From Varroa destructor (Eukaryota; Arthropoda; Arachnida; Mesostigmata; Varroidae), in assembly GCF_002443255.2 (NCBI RefSeq), contig NW_019211454.1:27163344-27227343 (forward strand): 64,000 bases of DNA, in the 5' to 3' direction. The notes under the pieces are model-generated. The model was not told the DNA's origin. It saw nothing but the letters and a program-made list of their open reading frames with translations, and did not search any database. This document shows positions 34,860 through 48,015 of the stretch, in pieces; positions within the stretch are counted from its first letter, which is position 1, and the number at the start of each line of letters is the position of its first letter. Made by a program: the position numbers and the translations under genes.

Positions 34860-36430
34860 GTCCGCTGGAGCGCCATCACTGCCGCCTCGAACACAGGACG
34901 TATTGAAGAGGCAGTGAACAGCCTTGTTGCACCTTCAGCTTTTTAGCTAAATTCGCTTGTTCCTATACTTCTCGCCCAACTTACAAGCCCGTGGGTCCGC
35001 CGCATATTTGAGAATGATGAAAGCATAGGAACTGGCGAATCTTTGCCGTTTTCTGTTGCGGCACCTCCCCCAATGTTCTTTTCCTTCACCCCTCAAGCGG
35101 CACCTGGGTACCGCAAAGAGAACCAAACGAAATGAACAAGCATCTCGCCAGCAAACGAAAGAGAGAGAGAAGATAGAACAGCACAATTCAATTTCTACTA
35201 GGTGTAGATGTGTGCGAACAAAATGCCCGCTATAAACGCTGTGTCGTTGGCCCAACGCCGTTTTGGCTGAGCGGGCTAGTAGCAATGCCGGCGCATCGTC
35301 TCGAACGTCTCAACCCATGCCTCGACCGTCACTGCGGCACGTGCTCTCTGGCGCGTCAATGAGCTCGGCTGATGTGGCGGTCTAACGTAGTCACAAGGCA
35401 GAGTTTGGGGATTCAGAGAAAAATGAAGGTTTGGGGTTAGGCGTGCAGCGACGGCCCCGCTTTTTCTTGGTCGTCGTGCTGTGGCAGCGACGGTAGCCGT
35501 GCTTTTGGCGAGAAAGGGAAGAGATAAAAGGAAGACCGTTGGTACCGTAGCAGCCCTGTCGCAATGCTTGGCCACCGGATGCCCTGCAAGCGTCCCGCGT
35601 TCAAGCCTGCTGATTTGATTTATTCGGTTATTGCGAAGAGGCAGGCAGCGGCGATGACGCCGGAGCCAACAACGGCCCGCTGAACTTGCCAGAATATGTG
35701 TGCTCGTGCTCGCGCGCGTTTACTGGCCCATCCGCCGATTCGCCAAGCGGTCGGTGCTTTTGGCAGAGCATTTGGCGTTGGACCGCTTTGCCAGTGCAAG
35801 TGAGGGAGAGAAGGACAGCAAGGCAGGGAGAGAACGCTGAAGAGGGGGATAAAAGAATAGAAGGAATGAAAAGGACCAGGAGCGAGATAGACAAGAAGAG
35901 CTCGCGAGCGAGACTGGTGTTTAACACAAATGCAAACCTTGTTTTCATGCAGATTGCTGCCATTTTCTAACAGCTACGCCGGGGAGCCTCTCTTGCCCCT
36001 TACTTAGTTTTTTTTCTACTAGTACACTTTCGTTTCCTTGCTGCTGGCGCCAGTGGGAAGTGGGTGCGGCAGGCAAATGCAAGCGAGGCGGAGGTGAATA
36101 CTGGAACTTTGGGAGCGCGGCTGTCGGGGGACAAGGTTCTCGTGGTGGCATTGGCCCAGAAACCAGTAAAAGGGAAAACGGCCGTTTGGACGGAAGGAAG
36201 AGAAGGAGGAGGCTTCTTTCGGGCGTTTGCTCAGTGCCTGTCTCCAGACATTACGACCATTACTACTGTGCAAAGAGAAGGAAAAATAAACAAGAGCAAG
36301 TTGCTGTAGCTGGGCAGTTGCTGCCGGCACTGCTGCCCTTTCTTTTGATGATTTGGCACAAAATTTACGCGGAAAGATGCCTTTACGCAGCAGCCGCAGC
36401 CCGTCGAGAGCGGCTGCTGTTCTCGACGGA
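34860..36430. other. GC-rich patch with a strand-biased purine block
   Basis: Richer in GC and CpG than its flanks, with many overlapping open frames on both strands (34947-35285 -, 35276-35575 -, 35628-35963 -, 35686-35970 +, 36019-36441 -, 36060-36434 +). The simultaneous openness of both strands reflects composition, and none is called. 35800-35915 is about 115 bases of nearly all A and G on the plus strand, and 36060-36215 is similar. A promoter or 5' untranslated region is one explanation. The GA-rich blocks could bind GAGA-type factors (inference). Confidence 0.35.
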
Positions 36431-37080
36431 ATAAAGTACAAATTTTCGGAGTGAAATCTCGTTGCCGCCGTTACAGCAATTGTTGCTACTGACGATGACG
36501 TTAATATTGTTGTTGTTGTTCAAGCAGTCAGCTATTCATCTGTTTTCGCTACATTCATATGACCGAAATTGATTTTTGACTTGCAGAAAACATAGCCACG
36601 TACTAAGACAAGCAAAAGCGGAATGCAATGGCTCTCGTGTACGCAGTACATCTCTTACAGGCTTTATTTGTTGCTTGTCATTACCCCGCTAACTTAATTT
36701 GCTTATGCAGATGCAAGCAAAGGCATTCGTGCGAAAATATCTGCCAGGTCAATGAATAGCAATGTATAGCCGAATATTATGTAGATGTATTGTGAATATT
36801 TCAATCGAGTCATTTGAAATGCAGTCAAAACAAACGATAGTAACACACGAGTTAAAGGCATCTTTGTTGACCTTGTACACACACATATTTTACATTTTTC
36901 TCCGGAAATAACATCAGTTGACTTTTTATATCATGCATTCGTAATACACTCGGCTTTTGTCCTCTTAGGATCTCCTAGACACGGGAATGACCGTTGATAA
37001 TCTAAGGTGGCTCACAATCTATTTACAGTGGCGATCCATAAATGTATAGTACAAGATCGAGGAACACTCATAGGTGACCT
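36431..37080. other. AT-rich spacer
   Basis: Contains a short (TTG)4 tract at about 36508-36520. Nothing else is seen. Confidence 0.45.
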
Positions 37081-38060
37081 CTAACATAGATTTAAATAAT
37101 CGCGGCGCCGCTTATCAGAGTTACTCTTCTTCGTTGCTTTCGTTGCATTCCGCTTTGGGTGTCCGAAGGCTGCACCAGTTCGATTTGTAGCACTGCCTCG
37201 AAAACAAGCAGACCGAGAGAAGGGCAATTGAATTCTTGTCATGTGAATATTCCGTAAGACGTTGCGCTGAGCTGCGCGTGGCGGCACACCTTCGCCTTAC
37301 TGCCTCTGGTTATCCTGGTGCGCCGAGGTATATGAACGACCTATCCGGATTTTGGGGTATGTAATGATAGGGATGCGAATGGCTCGCCCGTGAAATCCGG
37401 ACCATCAAGGCCAGGAATGCTAAGAAGGCCAACCTCCAACCCCAAAGATGCCTTTTAGTCCGCAGGGCAAAACGTTCCCGTTCGCGTTTGCAAAAACTCT
37501 GGCATCTGGCTCCGGTGAGGTGTTAAGGCTGTGGCCCCCCGCTGGGCAACCTACGGACTAAAGGCCGTTAGGTTGCCCAGCAGCTACAAAAGCGCAGCAA
37601 CGGCGGCGGTAGCGTCGGGCTTCGTCCGTCATGTAGGGGTGACCAGCTGGGGTCCGGAGTTTAGGAATGGGGTACTCCTTATCGCAAGGTTTCTTCCCGC
37701 CCCGGGTGGGCGTCAGGCGCTGGCTCTTCTTGCTGCTAGTACATCCTGCTTCGTCGTCTTCTGTTACTCGGCGCTACTACTCTTCACCCTTTCCGCGATG
37801 TGACATGCGGCGAAGTAACAGACAGACAGCTTGCAGAACGGAGGGACTGACGTGAACACGCCTTTAGGGTCTCTTCTTGCGAAGAGTTGTTGAAAGAGAC
37901 GGCAGGTGGTGACGTGTTGCTTTGCAGACCAAGCGTCATGCCTTCCTGGCGGTCGCCCAACATACTTGTCCGTCCATTCCGTAGTTCTAGACGGACGCTA
38001 AGCATTGCCGAGCCACAAACGTGGGCTTTGTCCCCTCTACTGAAGCTCTAACAGAAGGCC
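37081..38060. other. GC-rich patch with strong RNA-type secondary structure
   Basis: No long frame is convincing. Frames at 37531-37803 and 37667-37855 are Ala/Arg/Ser-rich from composition. The most structured segment is 37451-37581 with a long hairpin and a competing partner. It may be part of an unrecognised retroelement or a structured noncoding RNA. Confidence 0.35.
37541..37581. repeat. Long hairpin (16-bp stem with one bulged base)
   Basis: GCTGGGCAACCTACGG (37541-37556) pairs with CCGTTAGGTTGCCCAGC (37565-37581), leaving one T bulged and an 8-base loop. The stem is GC-rich and would be stable as RNA or extruded DNA. The part CCTACGGACTAAAGG is also complementary to CCTTTTAGTCCGCAGG at 37451-37466. 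Confidence 0.85.
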
Positions 38061-40130
38061 AACCAGACAAGGAATCCCTAGCATGCCTTCTTTTTCGACC
38101 CGTCATAGACACCCAACTTAAGAAGTCGGCGGCTGGTTTAACTCTTTTACCACGTATCGTGTCCTTGTATCATCGCAAAAGGAAATGCTAGTCACGCTTT
38201 CGAAACGTCACATATCAGGCGTATCTACGTTACGTACATAACGGTGGTGTTTGCTCTCTAACAACACAATGCTTCACCACCCGAAAAGAAAGGCCAGAAT
38301 GGTCTAGACTGCGTTAAATGCATATACCATATAGATGTAACGTAGTAGCCGTCGATACTCTGTAGTACAAGAATTAAACACACATTAAAATCAAACTCTA
38401 ATATTTTGGTCGACGACCATTGTTCTGGATGATGGCCTGTAGATTCCGCTAGCAGGAAAGTTGTGTGCCTCCCAGAGACACGTATGCTACGAACAGTAGG
38501 CATCAGATCATATAGTTGTCTAAAGCCGTAACCTGGCTTCCTCGTGGATGGGGTAATTAAGGCTATCAGGACATAAAACAACTTTCCTAGGGCCCCTGAT
38601 CAGAACCACGCCTCACTGATACACACCACATATAACATTCTCATGCCGTGTGTACGTATTCTACTATCCAATTATGCTGTGTATCTGTTCTATAGAGTCG
38701 GGACATCGCTCTAATTGCGGAGGTCGAATTACGATTGTTCAGATGTGTGGGCCTCATTGGTTGTGCCGTTACAAACCCGGCAACGGGATGAGACGTAATG
38801 CGATTTGAGCAACAGATCCTAGAGACAAATGGGTCCCTAAAAAAGAAAATCACGCGCCGTAATGTCTTTTTTCTGTTCACCCTTCTTCGCTGCACGTTTT
38901 TGACAGTAAGAAGTCGATAGCCAACGTGCCCGAGGTATATTTTTCACTCAACACATGATCGGCGAGGTCTACGGAAGCGATTCGATGTATATACTGCAGC
39001 GCACTGGGAACGACTGTGAATTCGCCCCTTTGCCCTCACGGTCCTCTTTTATGCAAAAAACCAGCGACGAATAGATGGTACTAAGCATGGCTTGGCTACA
39101 AGACAAGGTATTAGGCATAGGCCTTCCAGAGCAAATTGCATCGATATGGAATTAAAGTTTATCTCCCTTGTAAAATGTAGGCCCAGAATTACATACAATA
39201 CAGTTGCGTTATTTAAACACCTAAACTGCCATTAGATACTTATGAAGCAAAGTAACTTAACATGCTATTTTGTCATTATGCCGACACAATAAGTCATGTT
39301 GCCGTAATTATTCCTACCTATTTAAGAAGATGTACAGTTACAAGGCTGTAATGTTAATAATATGTGTATATGAATACACATGTCAGACGAAAATAATTTG
39401 TGTGATATCTACATAAGATGTGTTACAGGCTCAACCAAAATGGCCACATTTATTCCATTTATACATGTGAAAAAATATCTAATTCACAACTGCCTGGGCG
39501 TGGGATGGATGCAGCTTCGGTCTTCATATCTTCTTTACTTGAGACTCTGTGACTTTTTTTTTTTTGTTAAAGTATTGAGTTTTTAATTTTAGCACACCGT
39601 ACAGTTACATTTGACTAGTGTCGATAAAATGACAAAATACATATTCGAATTTCACTTTACGAAGCCACAAACGTCATTGCGTGCTGGAGCATTAGACTGA
39701 GACGTTCCAGTCCTTAAAAAACTGCCCTTACATGCGGCCTTACACAAAAATAAGCTAACGTACGCTACCCTCAGATATATAGTTCTCAACTAAACAGCGG
39801 CTCCCGCAAACATGATTCACTCACTATGTTGCGTCCGATCGACGTGCTGTTGGAACGAACCAGGGTACAAGAAGAGTCCATTTTGCACTTACTGCCAGTA
39901 ATGGCGTAGTCAATAGAATCGATCTGATATTGCAACTGATACAACTCCAATCGAGTATAACGGGACACACAAAGCGACGTAAGCATCAGTCCTGGAGAAC
40001 ATAGAAGCTAAACGGAACTGTAGATGTGATAGCTGCGAGAGGCTGCTAGCCGAGCGTACTGGTTCATTATGGTGAGATAGGGTGTGGCACTATAGATCCA
40101 CTTTGACAAACTAAATTCGCAGAGAGCGCC
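38061..40130. other. No supported gene
   Basis: A 107-codon minus frame (38258-38581) and a 68-codon plus frame (39380-39586) have no recognised features. A small palindrome is at 39362-39381 (ATGTGTAT/ATACACAT, 4-base loop) and a T run is near 39548. Confidence 0.4.
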
Positions 40131-40268
40131 ATGGTTGAATGTCGAATTGACACAACTTCAAAGAAATCTTTCGAAAAACCTAGTGGGTGGGATCTTGTCT
40201 CCCCTGTTCGGCTGTCCTGGGGCCCCACAATACCAATGCAAGCTTCGTCTACCACCGCTAATATCAAA
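40131..40268 (+). CDS. Possible first coding exon, unknown protein
   Basis: The ATG sits in a near-ideal context (GCGCCATGG). After 46 codons the frame meets a strong donor (CAAA|GTAAGC), with GT at 40269-40270 falling exactly between codons (phase 0). The frame stays open past the donor to 40478, but that part is basic and low in complexity and is more likely intron. The predicted peptide (starting MVECRIDTTSKKSFEKP) has no recognised domain. No matching downstream exon was identified, so the model is incomplete. Overlapping minus-strand frames (40158-40520, 40285-40620) are the main competition. Confidence 0.3.
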
Positions 40269-43200
40269 GTAAGCCAACGCACCCCTAAAACAAGTGCGAG
40301 TCGACGAGAAAAAAGAGAGAGAAGGGGCGGGGTTCAATGGACAGATAACACGTCCATATATTACATCGCCCCTTATACCAGCCTGCCGTACCGGACGTCT
40401 CTTGGTAGGACCATTGGCTCTTATTGGTGCCGGAGGAGTGGGGACAAGCGGGACACATGCAGAGGCAAAAAACACTGAGCGCAGAGCGAGGCCAAGACGG
40501 GGCATTGAGTGTGGTAGCAATGAGTTGGTGTACCAATGGGGCAGCCGTCCAATCCCATAATAAAGATCTAAGATTACACATTTGCCTGTCTACAATGGGC
40601 CACGCAAACAACAACCACATAGTACCGCAGCAAGACAGTACGCTACGAAGCTGCCATGTCTGGCCAGCCAGCTAACCCTGGATTGTAGCAGGATACACGG
40701 CAAGACTGTTGTTTTATTGTAGTAGGTCTGGAGCCTTGCGCAGAACTGGTAGACTAAAAAGACTGTAGCAGCAGGGGTCGACCTGTGCTTGTAGACCTCT
40801 AGGTGATAGAAACAGAACATAGGCAGCCATTCAGTCAGGGATGAGGCTACAGAAAAACATTGAGGAGTTTGGGACAGCAAGTGGGATGTGTGACAAGATA
40901 AACAGCAACATCCTGTATATAGCTCACTCGTGTTTGGTGAGATGTCCGTAGGGAAAAGGATAATAGCAGGCGCGATGGGATAAGTAACAAAAACACAGAA
41001 GTCACAATCTGCTTTGAGGTTTTATATAATGTACAGACGCATGGACTCGGCGATCTTAGTGCGTTATGTTTATCATATGTCTGTAGGGATAACAATTTCG
41101 AAAGGTTTACTACGTTTGAGCTAATGGTAGTAAGAGGAACTTTTGAAAAATATTCTAGCTAATCTTCAGATGATATTTGCATCTTGCGGAACGGTAATGA
41201 TCGTGATATATACCATGGTTAAGGACTGTTTGACAAAATGTGACGCTATTCATGATGATGAGAAAAACACTGCATGTTATCTTCGAATTCGATTCAAATA
41301 GATCGATGTCTTACTAGGCCACTGATGAATCCTCAAGAAGATGATACTGAGCCCTTTCCACTGGACAACAAGGCATATGACAAGATCATAGCTGCATGAA
41401 CGATTATAGTTGTTCCTCGTCCCCACCGCAAATTGTACATAGTATTGATCTTCTTAAAGTTAGCCAAAACAATTTTGTGAAGCCTATAGCATGTAATGTA
41501 CCGTGAATAGACAATAGTACATAAAGCCTTAGCAAGAACGTCAACGGCGTAAAGAGCCAATTAACAAAGAACACTTAAATTACGCTTTCATATCTGTAAA
41601 TAAAGTCTGCCCCTAAGAGAACTTATATGCGTTTCTTTAATATAGTGTTGAACAACTTCTTTTTTACCTTTGACACTTCACTTTGTAACGCTGTATAATG
41701 GTGGGTCTTACTGGAAATGGAGAACACCATTATAACACACACTATATTCCGTCGTCGCGTATTAAATTGGGATGATGATTTATACGCTTGCAACAGTAGA
41801 GCGTTTTATTGATAAAAAATGATTGATATACGTTTGCTATGATAGAGGTATCATGTCGAGAACAATCTCGTTCAGAACAGATTGATAAGCTGCACCTTTA
41901 CGAACAAAACAAGTCCCACATTTATAGCAGTATTTTGTTAATTACCTGGTTTACTGTATGACGTTTTTATTTCCGGGTGGTAAAACAAGGTTATTAAGCG
42001 TGAATAAATTGTATACTACGGAAATTCCAACGAGAACAAAAGGTGACAGAAAGAAGTCAAATGGGTTATGATTTAAATCAAGCTAAACGTAAGCTGTATT
42101 TTGTTCAAGTACCTCTTTGTACGTCTATTATGATGATTGTGACTATTACTATTGTTTGTAATAATCAACAAGTTATTTGTGGGACCGGTTGGTCTAGCTA
42201 TACTTTCGGCATAAAAATGGGTCATCAGATGAATATTGGAGGTGTCAGAGTCGTACTGACTTTTACGTTTAACTGAAAGCATCACTGCGATGTATTTTAA
42301 TGAAGAAATATAACAAAAGTCCACTAAACTGTACTGACGGTTGTTATTCGGCTGGGTGTGTAAATATTCTATTAGAAGCGCCGTGCCGGCGTATCGCGTT
42401 TAAATAGTGTCGACGTACGGTTTAGTTCCTAAGGAAGGTATGTCTACCACTTGCTACCAATTGCTAACTTATATAACTTTATACTAAAGGCTCATTTGCC
42501 GTAGTTGTCATGGTCAATCCTTAAAACCCCATACCAAAACCAGTGAATAGTTCGGAAAGTTAAAAACAGCCTTGACCGCAGCATAACGGCGTTGCTAGGT
42601 TATTTGATTACCATTATCCTTGGATTACGTCGATGCTTGGTACGGATTCAGTGAGCACAGGATATCAATGCACACAATGCTAGCAAACAGACGGATTAAA
42701 CAGTAACAAATCACCTATCGTAAAGCAAAACGCTTTTGACAAGTATGCCTTGGATGTACGGTCCTTCGCACGATTCAGTTGCTTATTTATAGAAACAAAA
42801 CAACGTCAATAATAACAGAGAGTACATCGTGTGCTAAATTGCCCCTTTGGCGTGACATACCTGTACTCAAAAACAGGACAATTATGCTGTTATAATTAGT
42901 CAGCTAAAGCAACTCTCAACACTGGCCAGGTTAAATAAAACTAGAATAAAGGTAGCAAAACGAAGAGTAGCGAGTCTTTGAATTAGACGAGTAGTGGAAT
43001 ACCATTAACCTAGACGAAAATGTCGAGCTTAAAAGTAAACGTTGAATTATAGGACTTTTCGGTTTTTAGAACTTTAGAGTTAGAGGACTTTTTCGCTTAA
43101 ATGAACGCGCTCGCTTACGGTTACAATTATTATAACGGGATACTACTATGTGTGGCGTACAGGACGCGACGAGCTCACAGAGGAGTAGCAACTGTTCTAT

Positions 43201-46200
43201 CCTAGAAGAAGACAGTAAGAAGATGAATAAAACCCGTCGATGTATTACACACGGATTGCTTTATCTACACGGCGCTAGAATATACCCCTGAAAGGCATAG
43301 GTTTCAAAAAAAAAAAGAGTTATAATACCAAAATGATGGTTAGAACTTATGTATTTATATCGAAAACGTTATAAAAGGCACCCCCTAGGCAATGAGTAAA
43401 GGTTTTGCGCAGGAATTCTCGTGACTGAGAACATGCTATGGTAGAAAAAATTAACCAGGCTTTCTAAAATTCTGTTCTGAATCAGTCAATTAATCACAGT
43501 CTTCGGACAACCAGCTCATTGCACATTATGGAGAGATATATATAAATAGTTTACCTACCGGGAATAGCAAGTTCCCGCATTCGAAACAGGAAAGTTGGGA
43601 CTAATAATACAGTTACAAAGCGGGCGCTCTGTGCTAATGTATCGCGTTATTACACATTTTAATTTTAATCATAGTACAGGTAAAAAGAACTAAAAGGTGC
43701 CTGAACTTCTCACGTTCCAGTTATTACGAATGATGGTATGGTGTTGCTTTCTTCCACGAACTGCGTATAATACAAGCCTTTTGATTATCCCTAAATAAGC
43801 GTGAACCTTTAAACCAGAACTACTGTTAATTTACTTGCTTGAATTTATATGATGTAGGTAAAAATTTGCTTGCTTTAAGTGATTTTAAAGGCCCCTCGAG
43901 TGAAGTTCGTAGCCTGTTTTTGTTTTACATATTTCTCGACTAATCCTATCGATAATTATTCTAAGTAACCGCTTGCTTCTGTTCGGAACACTAACACCCT
44001 TAATTCACAGTTTTTTTTTTTTTTTTAATAATACTTTTCCTTTAGCGCCATTAACTAAAACTGCTCTCGTCCGTGGCTGTCTAAACTTGTCATCATAGAG
44101 CCATTGACGTTCTGAAAGGAATCTCTTTTATTAGGGTTATAGCATAACATCTTTAGCACCTAGCACACTTTTCAAATAATAATTTTGTTACACACAAATA
44201 CGAATCGCACAGTCAAGCTCTTCGACGGGCGATAAAATAAGGCTGTATTGGCCTACTCTAACTGATTGTTGAAAGCACTAAATTAACAGAAAGAAAACCG
44301 AAAACCATTATCTAAAACTGTGAAAAATATATACCTATAACAGGTGAGTGTCTAACGCAGATCATTTGTTGTGCTTATGCTTATGCTTACGCTGGCTGCT
44401 TTGCGTGCACTTCTGACAATCGACAACTATAAAAATTAAGGAGCCGTATCAATTATTAGCTTGAAGAAATCTTTAATATAATCCTTTGTATCGCCTGGCT
44501 AGCTTTGAGCCAGAGCTTGAGAGGCACTAACACAGATGTTGCAGGTCTTGTCCTCAGTCTCTGGTCAACCCAGAATCAATATAAAGGTCCCCTCGCTACC
44601 TGCTTCACCTCTAAATAAGCCGATCTGACTTTGACGTAAAATTTTTGGCAATTTGGTTTGCAGTGCTTTTATCGAAGAAGTTTCCCGTCGAGTAGTAGTG
44701 TATTAAATTATTCGGTAGATCATTGGTAGAGCACTTTTCCGTTTTTAGAAGCGCTACTACCGAAGCGATTACTATTAAGCGAAAGTATCGTCCGTTGCCG
44801 TAAGTTTCTATGAAACTTAATCATTTCTGAAAGGATATCTGCACTTTTAAATCGTTTACAATGTGTTTTGCTGCTATATCCTAAGGGCAAGGTAGGCGAA
44901 CTTTGTAAAACGATTCATAGTATACAGTAAAAGTTTTTTCGAGGAAGCATGCATCTGCTGAAATTAAGGACACCTTACGAAGTGTTAATGCTAAGTAATT
45001 TACATGCATTGGCAAAAAAGCTTGATGGCCCGTGGATGGGGTAAGTCTTCTACCGTGAAGGTATTTAAAGAATCTCTGAAATGCAACTACACGTTTAAAG
45101 GTTTCTTTTTTTACCTAAACATCGCGTTTCCTAATCCATATTAGCTTGGATCTATGGCTACAATAACTGGAAGGTTAGAAGCATAACTTACCGTTCTTCT
45201 GTAGATGTCCTTTAAATTATCTGGGCAATTATGACACGTCTCATGAGACATTATGACACACGAAACTGAATGCTTTCCTGTAGCAATTTGTCTAATAGGC
45301 CTCGTTTTCCTCAAGCTTGTCAACAAAAGCTGCATGATGATGTATAATTTTACTCAATAGGAGTCTCTATCCAAAAACATTAATGGAACCAAGCATTTGA
45401 GATCTTATTTTGATTTTATTGCATGGATATTATCTGTTTGCGGCAGGCATACGAATTCTTAAGAATATCGAAACAATTGCACGTTTCTAGCTTTACCTAA
45501 AAAAATCTTTTATTGCGTTCCTCGATAGTTTCCCCCGAGACGGTAATATCCTTCAAATTACTGCAATGCCGTAGATTCTCCGTTACTCCTCCTTTTGCTT
45601 TACGTTGAACAAATTCAGATGCGCTCTTAATTCCAAACGAAAGTTTATCATACGACCAGGACTGTATAGTCTGAGTGACCAGCTGGCTGGGGTTTTATTT
45701 CCCACTAAGTAGCCAGGCTTGGCTTCTGGCCTTCCTAAGAGAGTATAACAAACAGGCTAAGTTTTAGAGAATATTGGATGCGTCTGCGGTTTTAATATAA
45801 GGTTTTCCTTTATTGTAATAGCAACCTTGATAAATATACGGGTGGGTATCCTCCTTAAAGAATAGCTGTCACTCTACGACGTTCCTCATCAGTTATATGC
45901 TAACTAGTGAAGCTCTATTTGATAGCTACACCCACCTAGAATAGGCTGACTGCTTCAGTGCCTTTTTCATCAATTGGTTCTCAGTAGTTCTACGATTTGC
46001 AGTAAAGCAGTCGTTCTAAAATGGCTCTCCGCTTAACTCTACTCCAGGCACGAAATATTTTCAGCACTTTAATTATTTTTAATTAGCAGCGGACTGGGGA
46101 CCAATTCTGCTTTGCATTATTTCTCCCAAATATATACAATATATTAATGGCGGTAACGTTCGATCTCGCATCTTTTCGAAATCAAATCATTTTCTTATTC

Positions 46201-47679
46201 ATTTGGGTTATTCCAGATATACTGATTAAAGCTTTACCGTGGCTGCTTCGCTTTAAATTATGCTCGTAGTATACACAGCACTTGAAGCAGCATCCCGGAC
46301 CTAGTTTTCGAATAGAGTTCCGTCAATTATACGGTCGGCGTAGCTCAATGGACGTGTTGTCCTGAATTTTGGAAACGCGCTTATCTCTTTTATTACTCGT
46401 TTTATTACAGTAGGTGCAGACCCGAGCTTGCGCATGCTCGGCTTCGTTGTTTATGACTGGCAACACAATTCTTGCATCAAAAGATTTTTGGATCCGCATT
46501 CGTTTTGCGTTCATTGACTTTATTTAATCGAATTGATAGTTCTAATAATCTCTTAATTTAAGATCCCTTTTTCTGCAATCTACTTCAGCGTGCTCTTTAG
46601 CTGTATGTGCTACTTCACACGTCAATTGAGTGTATGATGAATGTAACTTCCGAAGCCGCTACTAAATGTTTTTACACGATTTGCTTCATATTTTAATATC
46701 TGGGTCACGCTAAACTACAACGTCAAACGAGGCATTACATTTATTCATTCATCATGTACACAAGTTTCTCTAGCTGATTTACCTTACCTGGACAACCGTC
46801 AAAAATTTATCACATTGATAAATTGTCCATACGGATGCACTTCACAGAGGTAATACATCCTCAAGAACACAGTGATATAATATAGTATCTGTACTAGTTG
46901 TCTCCTGCGAATAAAGTTCCGCAGGCCTTTTTTAATAAGATATGCGCACTGAAGCTGTCACCTCATAACTTGTTTAATCTATTTCGAATAATTCTATTTT
47001 GTTCCGTAAAACTTATCCTTTGTTATTTGACCTGTTCAGTATTTTTTGGACATCTGTCTGCGGGGCCCTAAGGAAACTTCGGCGTCCTCGATCGTAAATT
47101 GCTGATCACTGAATCCCCTGGGATGATACCTGCTTGCAGTTTCTCAAACATCTCTTTGAAGACTTAGCTCTGAGCGGTAATTACGTAACTGACTATTCTT
47201 TGTAGGACACATTGATTCATTTTTGAAAATAATCCCCATTGTCAATGGTTTAAGTTAGTTAAGAATCAAAAATATAACTTCACTCTTTTAAGTTACCAAA
47301 TATCTATTCTCCAAACTTAGCGAGATTTGATATAGAATTAATTGCAGTTTATGACGTTATGTTCATTAGCATAAAGCTCGTCTGACACTCGTTCTCTATT
47401 GTGAGTTGCAAGCTTTGTCGAAGAGCGATAACAATGACTGTTTTGTAGAAGTATAGTATGTTAGCGAATGATGATTTCCTTAACTTAACCATTACTTAAA
47501 GTATGCATACCTAAAAATAACAGATTAGGTATCAGAAACTAAGGTTTTCATTAGTCAGCTCTCAGCACTTCTTGCTGTGAAGCTCCTTATCTGTTTATTT
47601 AACATGGAATGCCTATTTACTAGGTTGTTTCCAGTTTTCGTTTTAATGGTGCGCAAATGTTACGACAGCCTGAGGTTCT
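40269..47679. other. Long stretch without a supported gene
   Basis: 40320-40620 is moderately GC-rich with several overlapping frames that are not called. From about 40900 the DNA is AT-rich. Frames at 42043-42276 (+), 45141-45335 (-) and 46323-46514 (-) lack recognised domains. Other visible features are a ten-base A run near 43307, a 17-base T run near 44012, TGCTTA repeats near 44375, an A-box-like GGCGTAGCTCAATGG near 46334 without a tRNA, and a perfect 9-bp hairpin at 46804-46824. Confidence 0.45.
46804..46824. repeat. Perfect inverted repeat (9-bp stem, 3-base loop)
   Basis: AATTTATCA and TGATAAATT around CAT. AT-rich, function unknown. Confidence 0.75.
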
Positions 47680-48015
47680 TTATTCTGTTGTCGTCGTTTT
47701 ATTAGAACCATAAAACCTCGTTTTCAGTTCCAATTGCAAAGGTAAAGTATGTTGAACAGCATTTGGACATGTTTTGTTTGGCTCTTTCTGAGGTAGGTCA
47801 AAAAGGTGTCGAATTAGGCTCCATATAGATGCGGCGTCCATAGCAAGGATCCTGTAGCTGGATCTGTTACTGCAAAACGGCCTGTTGAGCCGTTTAACTT
47901 TGAGTTCGATCAAGATTGCATTGAGCCACTTTTCAACAATGATAGATACTGGTCGAACGTAACTGTAAGGTATGCACGGTACGCAGAACATATATCTTAG
48001 TTTGTTATAGAACAT
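47680..48015 (-). CDS. Possible terminal exon, unknown protein
   Basis: On the minus strand a strong acceptor (TGATTCTTTGCAG) is followed immediately by ATG and an open frame of 111 codons ending in TAA at 47680-47682. That stop lies within AATAAA (47679-47684), so stop and polyadenylation signal overlap. The product has Cys in the first part (FCVPCIP), a hydrophobic-basic middle, and a C-terminal segment with a Cys and an N-glycosylation-type site (NKT) followed by Thr repeats. No family is recognised. It lies just downstream of, and on the same strand as, the candidate exon at 48432-48695, so the two could be alternative ends of one gene. Confidence 0.28.
   Translation of the reverse strand: MFYNKLRYMFCVPCIPYSYVRPVSIIVEKWLNAILIELKVKRLNRPFCSNRSSYRILAMDAASIWSLIRHLFDLPQKEPNKTCPNAVQHTLPLQLELKTRFYGSNKTTTTE

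Noticed and set aside
34860..36430. Several 100-140 codon frames on both strands
   Set aside because: Both strands are open at once, the residue composition mirrors GC and purine bias, and no splice signals or domains single one out.
37541..37581. HDV-like ribozyme (GCTGGGCAAC resembles part of the HDV fold)
   Set aside because: The downstream CGAAUGGGAC-type elements and the nested pseudoknot pairing are missing. The sequence forms a simple long hairpin.
46334..46375. Possible tRNA gene (GGCGTAGCTCAATGG A box)
   Set aside because: No matching D-stem partner, no B box at the right distance and no cloverleaf. At best a SINE or tRNA relic.
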